Source of the DNA: Acidovorax radicis N35
Lineage (GTDB): Bacteria > Pseudomonadota > Gammaproteobacteria > Burkholderiales > Burkholderiaceae_C
NCBI RefSeq assembly: GCF_000204195.1
Contig: NZ_AFBG01000022.1
Span: forward strand, 124,001 to 188,000
Reading direction: 5' to 3'
Length of the DNA: 64,000 bases
Below are positions 42,262 through 50,499 of the stretch, in pieces; position 1 is the first letter of the stretch; the number at the start of each line of letters is the position of its first letter. The notes beneath the pieces are model-generated. The model made no database searches. It was not told the DNA's origin and was given only the letters and a program-made list of their open reading frames with translations. Made by a program: the position numbers and the translations under genes.

Positions 42262-42810
42262 ATGAAAATTCTGATCGACTTCTTCCCCATCCTGCTGTTC
42301 TTCGGGGCCTACAAGTTCTACGGCATCTATGTCGGCACGGCCGTGCTCATGGGCGCCACCGTCGCGCAGATGGCGCTGATCTACGCCATCGACCGGCGCC
42401 TGCAGACCATGCACAAGGTCACCCTGGTGCTGATCCTGCTGTTCGGCACGCTCACGCTGGTGCTGCAGGACGATCGCTTCATCAAGTGGAAGCCCACGGT
42501 GCTGTACGGTGCCATGTCCATCGCCCTCGCAGTGGCGGTGTGGGGCATGAAGAAGAACTTCCTCAAGATGCTGCTCGGCAGCCAGCTGACCCTGCCGGAG
42601 GGAGTGTGGCACCGCCTGAACGTCGCCTGGATCGTGTACTGCGCTTTCATGTCGGCCATCAACGCCTACGTGGTCGTCAATTTCAGCACCGAAGCCTGGG
42701 TGGATTTCAAGCTCTGGGGCTACGCCTTCCCGCTGGTCTTCCTGGTCGGCCAGGGCATCTATGTGGCGCCCCACATCAAGGGCGACGAAGGCGACGAGCC
42801 CGCCGCCTGA
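42262..42810 (+). CDS. yciB: Septation protein A / YciB-IspZ family inner-membrane protein
   Basis: A 182-residue protein with the invariant start [23 protein letters not shown] and five predicted membrane segments, which is the YciB/intracellular septation protein A family. Members are linked to envelope integrity and cell division; a molecular role is not settled. Its gene is 24 bases downstream of msrB and 13 upstream of bolA, inside one co-directional unit. Confidence 0.94.
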   Translation: MKILIDFFPILLFFGAYKFYGIYVGTAVLMGATVAQMALIYAIDRRLQTMHKVTLVLILLFGTLTLVLQDDRFIKWKPTVLYGAMSIALAVAVWGMKKNFLKMLLGSQLTLPEGVWHRLNVAWIVYCAFMSAINAYVVVNFSTEAWVDFKLWGYAFPLVFLVGQGIYVAPHIKGDEGDEPAA

Positions 42811-42823
42811 AGGACCACCTGCC

Positions 42824-43084
42824 ATGACCACCCTCGCTCAGCAAATGCACCAGACCTTGGCGGACCGGCTTACGCCCACGGCATTGGAAGTGCTTGACGA
42901 AAGCGCCGCCCATGCAGGGCATGCCGGGGCCAACGGCACCGGTTTTGGCACCCATTTCCGGGTCCGCATTTCGTCACCTTTGTTTACAGGCAAGCCCCGC
43001 GTCGCACGGCACCGCCTTGTGTATGATGCGCTGCAAGAATTTATTGACCAAGGCGTTCACGCCCTCGCCATTGAAGTTCTCTGA
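42824..43084 (+). CDS. bolA: BolA family protein
   Basis: An 86-residue BolA-fold protein: HAGHAGANGTGFGTHFRVRI... and KPRVARHRLVYDAL match the family, with the conserved histidine in the ARHRLVYDAL helix that binds an iron-sulfur cluster together with monothiol glutaredoxins. The ATG at 42824 fits the family start. It is the fourth gene of the selO unit; the redox partners of BolA and SelO (glutaredoxin) overlap, which makes the grouping meaningful. Confidence 0.92.
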   Translation: MTTLAQQMHQTLADRLTPTALEVLDESAAHAGHAGANGTGFGTHFRVRISSPLFTGKPRVARHRLVYDALQEFIDQGVHALAIEVL

Positions 43085-43151
43085 ACCGGCCCCCATGTCC
43101 TTTGTTGCCGGAACTCAGCTGGCAAACAACCTCTCATTTTTTGGATTCCGC

Positions 43152-43937
43152 ATGAAGAAACAGCTCCTGTCCGGCCTCGTGGCCGCTGCCGTGCTGGGCA
43201 CGTTGGCCCTGCCCGTTTCCGCCCAAAACGTTGCCATCGTCAACGGCAAGGCCGTGCCAAAAGAGCGCGTTGAAGCGCTCAAGCAGCAAGTGGAACGCTC
43301 GGGCCGCCCCGTGACGCCTGACATCGAAGGCCAGATCAAGGACGAAGTCATCACCCGCGAAATCTTCATGCAGGAAGCGCAAAAGCGCGGCCTGGAAGGC
43401 TCGGCAGACTACAAGGCGCAAATGGATCTGGCCCGCCAGACCATCCTGATCCGCGAACTGTTCGCCGACTACCAGAAGAACAACCCCGTGACTGACGCCG
43501 AGATCAAGGCCGAGTACGACAAGTTCGTGGCAGCCAACGGCGGCAAGGAATACAAGGCCAGCCACATCCTGGTGGAAAAGGAAGCGGATGCCAAGGCCAT
43601 CATCGCCTCCATCAAGAAGGGCGCCAAGTTTGAAGACATCGCCAAGAAGCAATCCAAGGACCCAGGTTCTGGTGCCAAGGGTGGCGATCTCGATTGGGCC
43701 AACCCCTCCAGCTATGTGAGCGAGTTCACGACAGCCCTGGTGAAGCTCGAGAAGGGCAAGATGACTGACGCTCCGGTGAAGAGCCAGTTCGGCTGGCACG
43801 TCATCCGCCTGGACGATGTGCGCCAGGCAGAACTGCCCAAGCTGGAAGAAGTGAAGCCCCAGGTGGCCCAACAGCTGCAACAGCAAAAACTGGCCAAGTT
43901 CCAGGAAGACCTGCGTGCAAAGGCCAAGGTCGAGTAA
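43152..43937 (+). CDS. Periplasmic peptidyl-prolyl cis-trans isomerase (parvulin type)
   Basis: A 261-residue secreted foldase: signal peptide (VAAAVLGTLALPVSAQ, cleaved near residue 24), an N-terminal chaperone part (about 30-115) and a parvulin domain (about 130-225) with KASHILVEKEADAKAII, KGGDLDWANPSSYVSEF and SQFGWHVIRLDD. It resembles SurA/PrsA/PpiD-like proteins in form but is short. The ATG at 43152 gives the signal peptide; an in-frame ATG far upstream would overlap bolA. It is the last gene of the unit, followed by a strong terminator. Confidence 0.93.
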   Translation: MKKQLLSGLVAAAVLGTLALPVSAQNVAIVNGKAVPKERVEALKQQVERSGRPVTPDIEGQIKDEVITREIFMQEAQKRGLEGSADYKAQMDLARQTILIRELFADYQKNNPVTDAEIKAEYDKFVAANGGKEYKASHILVEKEADAKAIIASIKKGAKFEDIAKKQSKDPGSGAKGGDLDWANPSSYVSEFTTALVKLEKGKMTDAPVKSQFGWHVIRLDDVRQAELPKLEEVKPQVAQQLQQQKLAKFQEDLRAKAKVE

Positions 43938-43971
43938 CTAGCGAACCCGCATCAGCCCCGGCGATGCACCC

Positions 43972-44000
43972 AAAAAACGCGGCCCAGGCCGCGTTTTTTT
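43972..44000 (+). terminator. Intrinsic terminator after the parvulin gene
   Basis: AAAAAACGCGGCC paired with GGCCGCGTTTTTTT: a GC-rich stem flanked by an A-tract and a T-tract, so it can end transcription from both sides. The next gene (membrane acyltransferase) converges from the other strand. Confidence 0.92.
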
Positions 44001-44082
44001 ATGGACGGAAGCAAAGCGCCCCACGCCACAACAGCTGACCCTGGCAGCGAAATCAGCGGGCGCAGGCCCAACAACGATCTGA

Positions 44083-44877
44083 CTAACCCTTCGACACCCA
44101 AGCCACCGCCGTGAGCACCCCGATCATCACCGGCTGATGGAGCATGTAGTAGCTCAGACTCCATCGCCCCAGCAGAGCCAGAGGCCGCAGGCCGCGCGGA
44201 AGCGGCCATTGCACCCACCGCTCCCGCCCCGCAGCCATGGCCCATTGGCCGGCAGCCAGCCCCCACCACAACACGCCCAGCCAGGGCAGCACGGGCACGT
44301 AGTCTTCGGTAAAAGGCTTGCGCGATACCAGGCCCAGCCAGTTGAGCGCGCGCCCGTTGAACCAGGGCGCAGCCTCCGCCCAGGCGCCCGCCAGAAGCTG
44401 GTGCGCCACCGGTGGAAGCGCCACCGCCACCAGCCCTGCCAGCCACAACCACCGCCCCCAGCCAGCCGTACACCGGGCGATGAGCAGCATCACGGCCATG
44501 CCATGCAGCACGCCAAAATGGATAAAGCTGTGGGGAAACATCACGAACGACCCCGCGGACACCAGCAACGCGCAGCCAGCGATCTGCAACCACCGCCGAC
44601 CAAACCGTGGCCACCCCTGCCCTTGGTGCAGTGCAATGGCCTGCCCCAGTCCCGCGCAAAACAGGAACAGGCTCACGATGACCGTGCGCTGCGAGGTCCA
44701 GAACGGATCCACACGGAAATTTTGCGGCCAGAAGCCCAGATGGCTGAGGTCGAAGCAGAAGTGAAAGACTGTCATCCACACCATCGCCAGGCCGCGCAGG
44801 GCATCCACGCTGTCATAGCGCGGCAGTGGCGCGGGCGAGGCGAACGGTACAGGCGGCAAGGGAAGCGCACGGTTCAT
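44083..44877 (-). CDS. HGSNAT/DUF1624-type membrane acyltransferase
   Basis: A 264-residue multi-pass membrane protein. The start RYDSVDALRGLAMVWMTVFHFCFDLSHLGF (about residues 17-47) is that of the DUF1624 (heparan-alpha-glucosaminide acetyltransferase-like) family, and seven or eight hydrophobic stretches follow, ending LGRWSLSYYMLHQPVMIGVL. The histidine in the VFHF motif is the likely catalytic residue. It could transfer acyl groups to an envelope component; the substrate is unknown. The ATG at 44877 is preferred to 44961, which would begin in a region without family similarity. Confidence 0.85.
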   Translation of the reverse strand: MNRALPLPPVPFASPAPLPRYDSVDALRGLAMVWMTVFHFCFDLSHLGFWPQNFRVDPFWTSQRTVIVSLFLFCAGLGQAIALHQGQGWPRFGRRWLQIAGCALLVSAGSFVMFPHSFIHFGVLHGMAVMLLIARCTAGWGRWLWLAGLVAVALPPVAHQLLAGAWAEAAPWFNGRALNWLGLVSRKPFTEDYVPVLPWLGVLWWGLAAGQWAMAAGRERWVQWPLPRGLRPLALLGRWSLSYYMLHQPVMIGVLTAVAWVSKG

Positions 44878-45011
44878 GGCAATACCAGCGGAAGGTGTCA
44901 GCGCGGGCATTGGCCCGCCATCCAGACCCGATGGTACGGAAATCCAGCTCCGTCTCGCCACGCAGGTCGAACCTCAAATCCCCACAGAGGGAAAGAAGAA
45001 GAAGAGGCAAG

Positions 45012-45045
45012 AAAAAAGGCCTTGCAGCATATGCTGCAAGGCCTT
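45012..45045 (-). terminator. Intrinsic terminator downstream of tRNA-Pro
   Basis: A perfect 30-base palindrome (AAGGCCTTGCAGCAT and its complement) lies directly behind the tRNA on the minus strand and is followed by six T. It ends the tRNA transcript. Confidence 0.9.
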
Positions 45046-45052
45046 CAAACAT

Positions 45053-45129
45053 TGGTCGGAGCGGCGGGATTCGAACTCGCGACCCTCTGCTCCCAAAGCA
45101 GATGCGCTACCAGGCTGCGCTACGCTCCG
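45053..45129 (-). tRNA. tRNA-Pro (anticodon TGG)
   Basis: A 77-base tRNA including an encoded CCA end: acceptor stem CGGAGCG/CGCTCCG with discriminator A, D-loop with GCAGCCTGGTAGC, anticodon stem CTGCT/AGCAG enclosing TTTGGGA, and the T-loop GTTCGAATC. The anticodon TGG reads CCA and wobbling proline codons. Upstream on the minus strand a TAGAAT (-10-like) lies at 45139-45144 followed by a terminator on the far side, so it is a single-gene transcript. Confidence 0.97.
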
Positions 45130-45337
45130 ACAGCTCGTATTCTAACCCGACAATTTCCCTGTTTTTGGCTCAACACACGCTTTTTATGATTTTTTCACAA
45201 AGCGATTTGCGAAGCCCAGAACCAGGAAAGCACCACCTTAGGGGGAAACAGTGCGCGAATGACAGAACACAAGAAACAGTTGGACCCAAGAGCCGGAACA
45301 AGCACGCGCCAGCCCGGAAATCCCTCAGGCCCGAAGA

Positions 45338-45589
45338 TCAGCGGTTGCCCGAGGGGCCTGGGCCGCGACCGGCCAGATGGCGGAAGGTGATGCGTCCTTT
45401 GGACAAGTCATAGGGCGACATTTCCAGCGACACCTTGTCACCCGCCAGAATGCGGATGTGATGCTTGCGCATCTTGCCGCCGGTGTAGGCGATCAGTTGG
45501 TGACCGTTGTCCAGCGTCACGCGAAAGCGTGAGTCAGGCAAGACTTCCGTCACGGAGCCTTGCATTTCAATGAGTTCTTCTTTGGCCAT
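45338..45589 (-). CDS. infA: Translation initiation factor IF-1 (non-ribosomal-operon copy)
   Basis: An 83-residue S1/OB-fold factor with the invariant [24 protein letters not shown], then [20 protein letters not shown]. It blocks the A site during initiation and aids IF2/IF3. It is longer than the 72-residue IF-1 of E. coli by a Gly/Pro-rich C-terminal tail (about residues 73-83). It is not in the ribosomal-protein operon and has no linked translation genes except the tRNA, so it is probably a second copy. The leader is A/T-rich. Confidence 0.94.
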   Translation of the reverse strand: MAKEELIEMQGSVTEVLPDSRFRVTLDNGHQLIAYTGGKMRKHHIRILAGDKVSLEMSPYDLSKGRITFRHLAGRGPGPSGNR

Positions 45590-45817
45590 GTTCTATCTTT
45601 TCAAAACAAATATTCTGTGATCGGCGCCTGACGCTTGTGCATCCACCACGGCAGCTACGGCGCGGTCGGTGCTCGACACACGGTGCATTGCGGGCGGTGG
45701 GAGTCGCTGCACCCGGGGCGCAGATCAGGCAGAGGGCCGGGGGAGACGGCTTCACGATGGACAGGCATAAGCACTGTGCAAAGCCTGTCGATTGTACCGC
45801 GATGTACCCGGTCTTGC

Positions 45818-47125
45818 CTATGGGATGGCGGCGGCGACCGACGGCGCGCGCCCTTGCACCAAAGCAGCACCCGCAGAATCGTGCTCGTCACGCCCTTGAA
45901 CGGCTGCGGCCAAGGTCCGCACGAGGTCTGTCTGTGTGATCACCCCCACCAGACGGTCCTCGCCGTCCACGATGGGGATATGGTGGTGTCCACCTTGAGA
46001 AAACAGCGGCACGAGATCCATGGCGTGCTGCGCCATGCGGGCCACCTGGACTGGATGCGACATGATTTCACCCACCGCCTGGGGCTGGCCAGCGCGCCCC
46101 ATGACCAGTGTGCGCAGGCGCTGCCCCAGACCTTCGTGCATATCCAGGTTGGCCAGCCGCATGAAATCCGCCACCGTCACAATGCCCACCACCAAGCGTT
46201 GAGCATCCACCACAGGCAGTGCCTTGATCTGCTGGGCCCGCATGAGCGCCCAGGCATCTTTGAGAGAAACCCCGGCCTCCACCGCAAACGGCGGCTTGGA
46301 CATGATGTCCGAACAGCGCACGTCCCCCAGCGTCCTCTGAAAGGCGGCACGACCTGCGAGATGCAATAGCCCCTCCAGATCGGCACGACTCACGTCCAGC
46401 ACCTGGTTGTAGTGTGCGAGCGCTGCATCCACGTCCGAGGCGGTAAAAGCTCCCTGGACGACGTCGGTTCTGGCGGCCACACGTTGTGGATGGGGGTACC
46501 GGCGCCCCGTCAGGCCGTTGTAAACCATGGCGGCGACCAAAAGAACGACCACATTGAACAGGATGGGAAACGCTGCAAGGTGCCAGCCATCGCCCGCCGT
46601 CAGCACCACATACAGCGCCATTGCCCCTCCCGGTGGATGCAGGCAGCGCAAGGGCACCATCAGCGCAATGGCCAGCCCCACAGCCACCGCCCCTGCAAGC
46701 GCCGGATCAGGAATGATGGCGGAGCAGACGGCGCCCACCAGCGCCGACAAGGTACTCCCCCCTAGCACCGGCCAAGGCTGGGCCAGTGGACTGGACGGCA
46801 TGCCAAATACCAGCACCGCACTGGCACCCAGCGATGCCACCATCCAGGGACCCGAGTCACTCCCCCCAGCCCACCAACGGCTGAGCAATGCGGTCAGCAA
46901 CACACCGGTCACCGCACCTACGATGAAACGCAGCCTTTCGCGACCATCAATACCCAGTGGTGCCGGCCAAAAATGACGCAACCATCGGGCTAGGCGCACG
47001 CGCACGGACGGGGAAGACGACGGAGTCGATGAGGAAGAGGACGATGAAAGAGGCATGAGGCAACGGGCCATGGCGGCCCGCCAGCTCTGGAACAGGGCGA
47101 TACGCAGACTCCCCGGGGGCACCAC
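45818..47125 (-). CDS. HPP-family membrane protein with two C-terminal CBS domains
   Basis: A 435-residue protein: serine-rich N-terminus (about residues 24-40), an HPP domain with four hydrophobic segments and the CLHPPGGAMAL signature (about residues 160-172), then CBS domains near 275-330 (SDIMSKPPFAVEAGVSL...) and 345-415 (EIMSHPVQVARMAQ..., HHIPIVDGEDRLVGVITQTDL). HPP proteins are putative transporters (nitrite/anions suggested), and CBS pairs bind adenine nucleotides, so the transport would be gated by cell energy. The start is GTG at 47125, where GGAGG lies three bases upstream; ATG at 47071 or 47056 are alternatives. Confidence 0.86.
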   Translation of the reverse strand: MVPPGSLRIALFQSWRAAMARCLMPLSSSSSSSTPSSSPSVRVRLARWLRHFWPAPLGIDGRERLRFIVGAVTGVLLTALLSRWWAGGSDSGPWMVASLGASAVLVFGMPSSPLAQPWPVLGGSTLSALVGAVCSAIIPDPALAGAVAVGLAIALMVPLRCLHPPGGAMALYVVLTAGDGWHLAAFPILFNVVVLLVAAMVYNGLTGRRYPHPQRVAARTDVVQGAFTASDVDAALAHYNQVLDVSRADLEGLLHLAGRAAFQRTLGDVRCSDIMSKPPFAVEAGVSLKDAWALMRAQQIKALPVVDAQRLVVGIVTVADFMRLANLDMHEGLGQRLRTLVMGRAGQPQAVGEIMSHPVQVARMAQHAMDLVPLFSQGGHHHIPIVDGEDRLVGVITQTDLVRTLAAAVQGRDEHDSAGAALVQGRAPSVAAAIP

Positions 47126-47569
47126 AGGCCTCCAGTGTCACCCAAGCCACCATTTTTCCTGGAGCAACATCTCCTATTCCCCCAATAAAACCCTCTGCTC
47201 GGATGGCATTCGCTGTCCCGTCAAGGTGCGGTCTATGCTCGAAACTACTTATATCGAAGGCTTAAATAGCCTCCCACAGCCAAAAATGCATGACCTATAC
47301 TGCACAAAAATACAAAAAAATGCACTTTAATTCATAAAACACTCATCCATGCACACGCTTTTGCAAAACCCGCTGCCGAAGCTTCGCACCCGCCCGGTTG
47401 CGTCTGAGCCGGTCTTCGCAGACCCGCCTGCGCACGAGGTCGCGGTTGCAGCCTTGAACCAGCGCTCAACGCAGGGGCTCCGTTCCTTGCGGTACGGGTA
47501 ACCCATAGGTATTCACCACCGAATGCTTGCAGTAAATTACTTTAAGCCTAAACAAAGGAGACAAGCCCA
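47126..47569. other. 444-bp intergenic region with a low-GC stretch
   Basis: The region separates two divergent genes and is clearly more A/T-rich than the surroundings between about 47158 and 47345 (for example TACAAAAAAATGCACTTTAA), followed by a GC-rich block to 47500. A small frame on the plus strand exists (47055-47330) but is poor in start context and overlaps the HPP gene. Promoters for both flanking genes should lie here. A ribosome site AAAGGAG precedes the binding protein. Nothing else is recognised. Confidence 0.4.
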
Positions 47570-48757
47570 ATGACCACCCGCCGCCTCGTCATCAGCCGCA
47601 GCGCCGCCCTTGTGGGCGCCGCATCCACGGGGCTGTTGCTGCCCTCCATCGTGCGTGCGCAAAGCGGCAAGGTGCGCGTGGGCTTCATGCTGCCCTACAC
47701 CGGCACCTTTGCCCAACTGGGCGTAGCCATCGAGAACGGCGTACGCCTGGCCATCGACCAGCAGGGTGGAAAACTCGGGGGCCGCGAGATCGAGTGGTTC
47801 AAGGTGGATGACGAATCCGAGCCCAGCAAGGGGGTCGAGAACGCCAGCAAGCTGGTGCAGCGCGACAAGGTGGATGTGCTGATTGGCACCGTACATTCGG
47901 GCGTGCAGATGGGCATCCAGAAGGTGGCGCGCGACACCGGCGTGCTCAATCTGATTCCCAACGCCGGCGTGCATGCCGCCACGCGCGCACTGTGTGCCCC
48001 CAACGTGTTCCGCACCTCGTTCAGCAATTCCCAGCCCACGCTGGCCCTGGGCAAGGCCATGGTCGAAAAGGGCCACAAGAAGGCGGTGTGGATCACCTGG
48101 AAATACGCAGCAGGGGACGAGGCCTTCGAAGGCTTCAAGCAAAGCTACACCGCAGCGGGCGGTACCATCGTGAAGGAACTGGGCCTGCCCTTCCCCAACG
48201 TGGAGTTCCAGGCGCTGCTGACCGAAATTGCCGCCCTCAAGCCTGACGCCGTCGCCTGCTTCTTTGCGGGCGGGGGGGCTGCCAAATTCATCCGCGACTA
48301 TGCGGCCGCAGGCCTCAAGGACAAGATTCCGCTGTATGGCTCGGGCTTCCTCACCGAAGGCGTGCTGGACGCTGCAGGCCCCGCCGCCGACGGGATCATC
48401 ACGACGATGCACTACAGCGACTCGCTCGACACGCCACGCAACAAGCAGTTCCGCCTCGAGTACGCCAAGGCTTTCCGCAGCCAGCCCGATGTCTATGCGG
48501 TGCAAGGCTACGACACGGGCCTGCTGCTGGTGCAAGGGGCCAACGCCGTCAAGGGCGACCTGTCCGCCAAGCCCACCATCATCAAGGCCATGGAGAGCGC
48601 CACCATCGACAGCCCACGCGGCAAGTGGACCATGAGCAAGGCCCACAACCCCGTGCAGGACATCTACCTGCGCCGTGTAGAAAACAAGGAAAACAAGGTG
48701 ATCGGCATTGCCGCCAAGGCCCTGGCCGACAGCGGTGCCGGGTGCCGCATGGGCTGA
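47570..48757 (+). CDS. livK: ABC transporter substrate-binding protein, Liv family (second system)
   Basis: A 395-residue periplasmic binding protein with a twin-arginine-like signal peptide (TTRRLVISRSAALVGAA, then VRAQ at about residue 30), so it may be exported folded through Tat. The body has the LivK/amide-binding fold (RVGFMLPYTGTFAQLGVAIENG, NAGVHAATRALCAPNVFRTSFSNSQ near residue 130). It differs strongly from the binding protein of the first liv system and probably binds another ligand. The ATG follows AAAGGAGAC. Confidence 0.9.
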   Translation: MTTRRLVISRSAALVGAASTGLLLPSIVRAQSGKVRVGFMLPYTGTFAQLGVAIENGVRLAIDQQGGKLGGREIEWFKVDDESEPSKGVENASKLVQRDKVDVLIGTVHSGVQMGIQKVARDTGVLNLIPNAGVHAATRALCAPNVFRTSFSNSQPTLALGKAMVEKGHKKAVWITWKYAAGDEAFEGFKQSYTAAGGTIVKELGLPFPNVEFQALLTEIAALKPDAVACFFAGGGAAKFIRDYAAAGLKDKIPLYGSGFLTEGVLDAAGPAADGIITTMHYSDSLDTPRNKQFRLEYAKAFRSQPDVYAVQGYDTGLLLVQGANAVKGDLSAKPTIIKAMESATIDSPRGKWTMSKAHNPVQDIYLRRVENKENKVIGIAAKALADSGAGCRMG

Positions 48758-48914
48758 CGCGCCCACCCCACTGACCGGGCCACGGCGCGCACTGGACCTT
48801 GGGTCCGGTTCGCCCCGCGGTTTTGACACAATGCACTGATGGACTGCCGCCACGGCAGGCCTGTCTGCTGTGCGCCCGGACTTTGCGGCCACCTTGCTTT
48901 CCCCATCCCCTCCT

Positions 48915-49556
48915 ATGTCGCTCAGTACCTACCTGCTCTACCTCGCCGCAGTGGCCTTGCTGGTTCTTTCGCCCGGCCCGACGATGCTCATGTGCATGAC
49001 CAATTCCCTCCAGCACGGCCCGCGCAAGGCCCTGGCCGCTGCTGCGGGCAGCGTGACAGCAGTCCTCGGTACCATGCTGCTCTCGGCCCTGGGCCTGGGG
49101 GCGCTGCTGGCGGCATCGGAAACTGCCTTCTGGGTACTCAAGGCGGCGGGCGCAGCGTATCTGATCTGGCTTGGCATCAAGACGTTTCGCAGCAAGACCA
49201 CAGTGTTTGACGAGATGCCCGCCAGCGGCACGCCAGCCAAGGCCGTGGTGCCCGCACGCAAGCTCTACATCCAGGGTCTGATCGTGGGCGGCAGCAACCC
49301 CAAGGCTCTGCTGTTCTTCACGGCATTTTTTCCCCAGTTTCTGGACCCGACCGCCGCATGGGCGCCGCAGTTTGCCGTGCTGGCAAGCACCTTCGTGGCC
49401 TTTGAATTCACGGTGCTCACGCTGTGTGCGCTGGGCGTGGCGCGCTTGGCACCCGTGCTGCGCTCCGGCGCACGCATGCGCTGGTTCAACCGCATCTCGG
49501 GCGGCCTGTTCACGCTGATGGGCACCCTGCTGCTGGCCACGCGCCGCGCCACCTGA
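48915..49556 (+). CDS. LysE-family amino-acid exporter
   Basis: A 213-residue inner-membrane exporter of the LysE/RhtB family: SPGPTMLMCMTNSLQHG (about residues 19-35) and SNPKALLFFTAFFPQF (about 128-143) are its signatures, and about six hydrophobic segments are seen. It sits between the binding protein and the permease genes of a Liv importer, all on one strand, so export and import of a similar compound may be coupled. The ATG at 48915 gives the normal family start. Confidence 0.92.
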   Translation: MSLSTYLLYLAAVALLVLSPGPTMLMCMTNSLQHGPRKALAAAAGSVTAVLGTMLLSALGLGALLAASETAFWVLKAAGAAYLIWLGIKTFRSKTTVFDEMPASGTPAKAVVPARKLYIQGLIVGGSNPKALLFFTAFFPQFLDPTAAWAPQFAVLASTFVAFEFTVLTLCALGVARLAPVLRSGARMRWFNRISGGLFTLMGTLLLATRRAT

Positions 49557-49577
49557 TCCACTGTCTGTTTGCCCACC

Positions 49578-50441
49578 ATGGACTTCGCCACCTTCCTGAT
49601 CCAGCTGCTCAACAGCGTGCAATACGGGCTGCTGTTGTTCATGCTGGCTGCCGGCCTTACGCTGATCTTCGGGATCATGGGCGTGGTGAACCTGGCACAC
49701 GGCAGCTTCTACATGCTGGGGGCCTACCTGGGCTATTCGCTGTCGGGCCACTTTGGCAGCCTCACGCTCGCCATCCTGGGCGGGGCTGTGCTGGCAGTGG
49801 TGTTTGGCCTCGCGCTGGAATGGCTGCTGTTTCGCCACTTCTACCATCGTGACCACCTGGATCAGGTGCTGCTGACCTTCGGTCTCATCTACATCTTCGA
49901 GGAACTGCGCTCCATCCTCTGGGGCGACGACGTGCACGGCGTCCCGATCCCCGCGATGCTGGACTGGTCCATTCCGCTTACCGACACCCTCTCTTACCCG
50001 GTCTACCGGCTGTTCATCTCAGGCGTCTGTATGGCGCTGGCGCTGGGCCTGTATCTGCTGATCTCCAAAACACGGCTGGGCATGAAGATCCGTGCCGGAG
50101 CCTTCAACCGCGACATGGCCGAGTCGCTGGGGGTGAACATCAAGCTGATCCACGCCATCGTCTTTGCCCTGGGCGTGGGCCTGGCGGCCGTCGCAGGCAT
50201 GGTGGCCGCGCCGGTATCCAGTGTCTATCCCAACATGGGGTCGTCCGTGCTCATCATGTGTTTTGTGGTGGTGGTGATCGGGGGCATCGGTTCCGTGCGT
50301 GGCGCGCTGATCTCCGCCCTGCTCGTGGGGCTGGTGGATACCTTTGGCAAGGTGTTGCTGCCATCGATGGCCGGGATGCTGGTCTACATGCTGATGGCAG
50401 CCGTGCTGCTGTGGAAACCCGAAGGCCTCTTTAAACAATGA
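49578..50441 (+). CDS. livH: ABC permease (LivH-like), second system
   Basis: A 287-residue permease with the LivH pattern MDFATFLIQLLNSVQYGLLLFMLAAGLTLIFGIMGVVNLAHGSFYMLG and the later IMCFVVVVIGGIGSVRGALISALLVG loop near 230. Forms the channel with the following LivM. The start is ATG at 49578 rather than the TTG three codons upstream. It lies 21 bases behind the LysE gene, so the exporter belongs to the operon. Confidence 0.93.
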   Translation: MDFATFLIQLLNSVQYGLLLFMLAAGLTLIFGIMGVVNLAHGSFYMLGAYLGYSLSGHFGSLTLAILGGAVLAVVFGLALEWLLFRHFYHRDHLDQVLLTFGLIYIFEELRSILWGDDVHGVPIPAMLDWSIPLTDTLSYPVYRLFISGVCMALALGLYLLISKTRLGMKIRAGAFNRDMAESLGVNIKLIHAIVFALGVGLAAVAGMVAAPVSSVYPNMGSSVLIMCFVVVVIGGIGSVRGALISALLVGLVDTFGKVLLPSMAGMLVYMLMAAVLLWKPEGLFKQ

Positions 50442-50499
50442 TGACCCCGATGCTTGTCACTTCGCGCGCACCACACGCTTCGCAGCCCGGCGGCCACCT

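Noticed and set aside
47055-47330. A 91-codon frame on the plus strand over the low-GC region
   Set aside because: It overlaps the start of the HPP gene, has no ribosome site, and its sequence looks like translated non-coding DNA.
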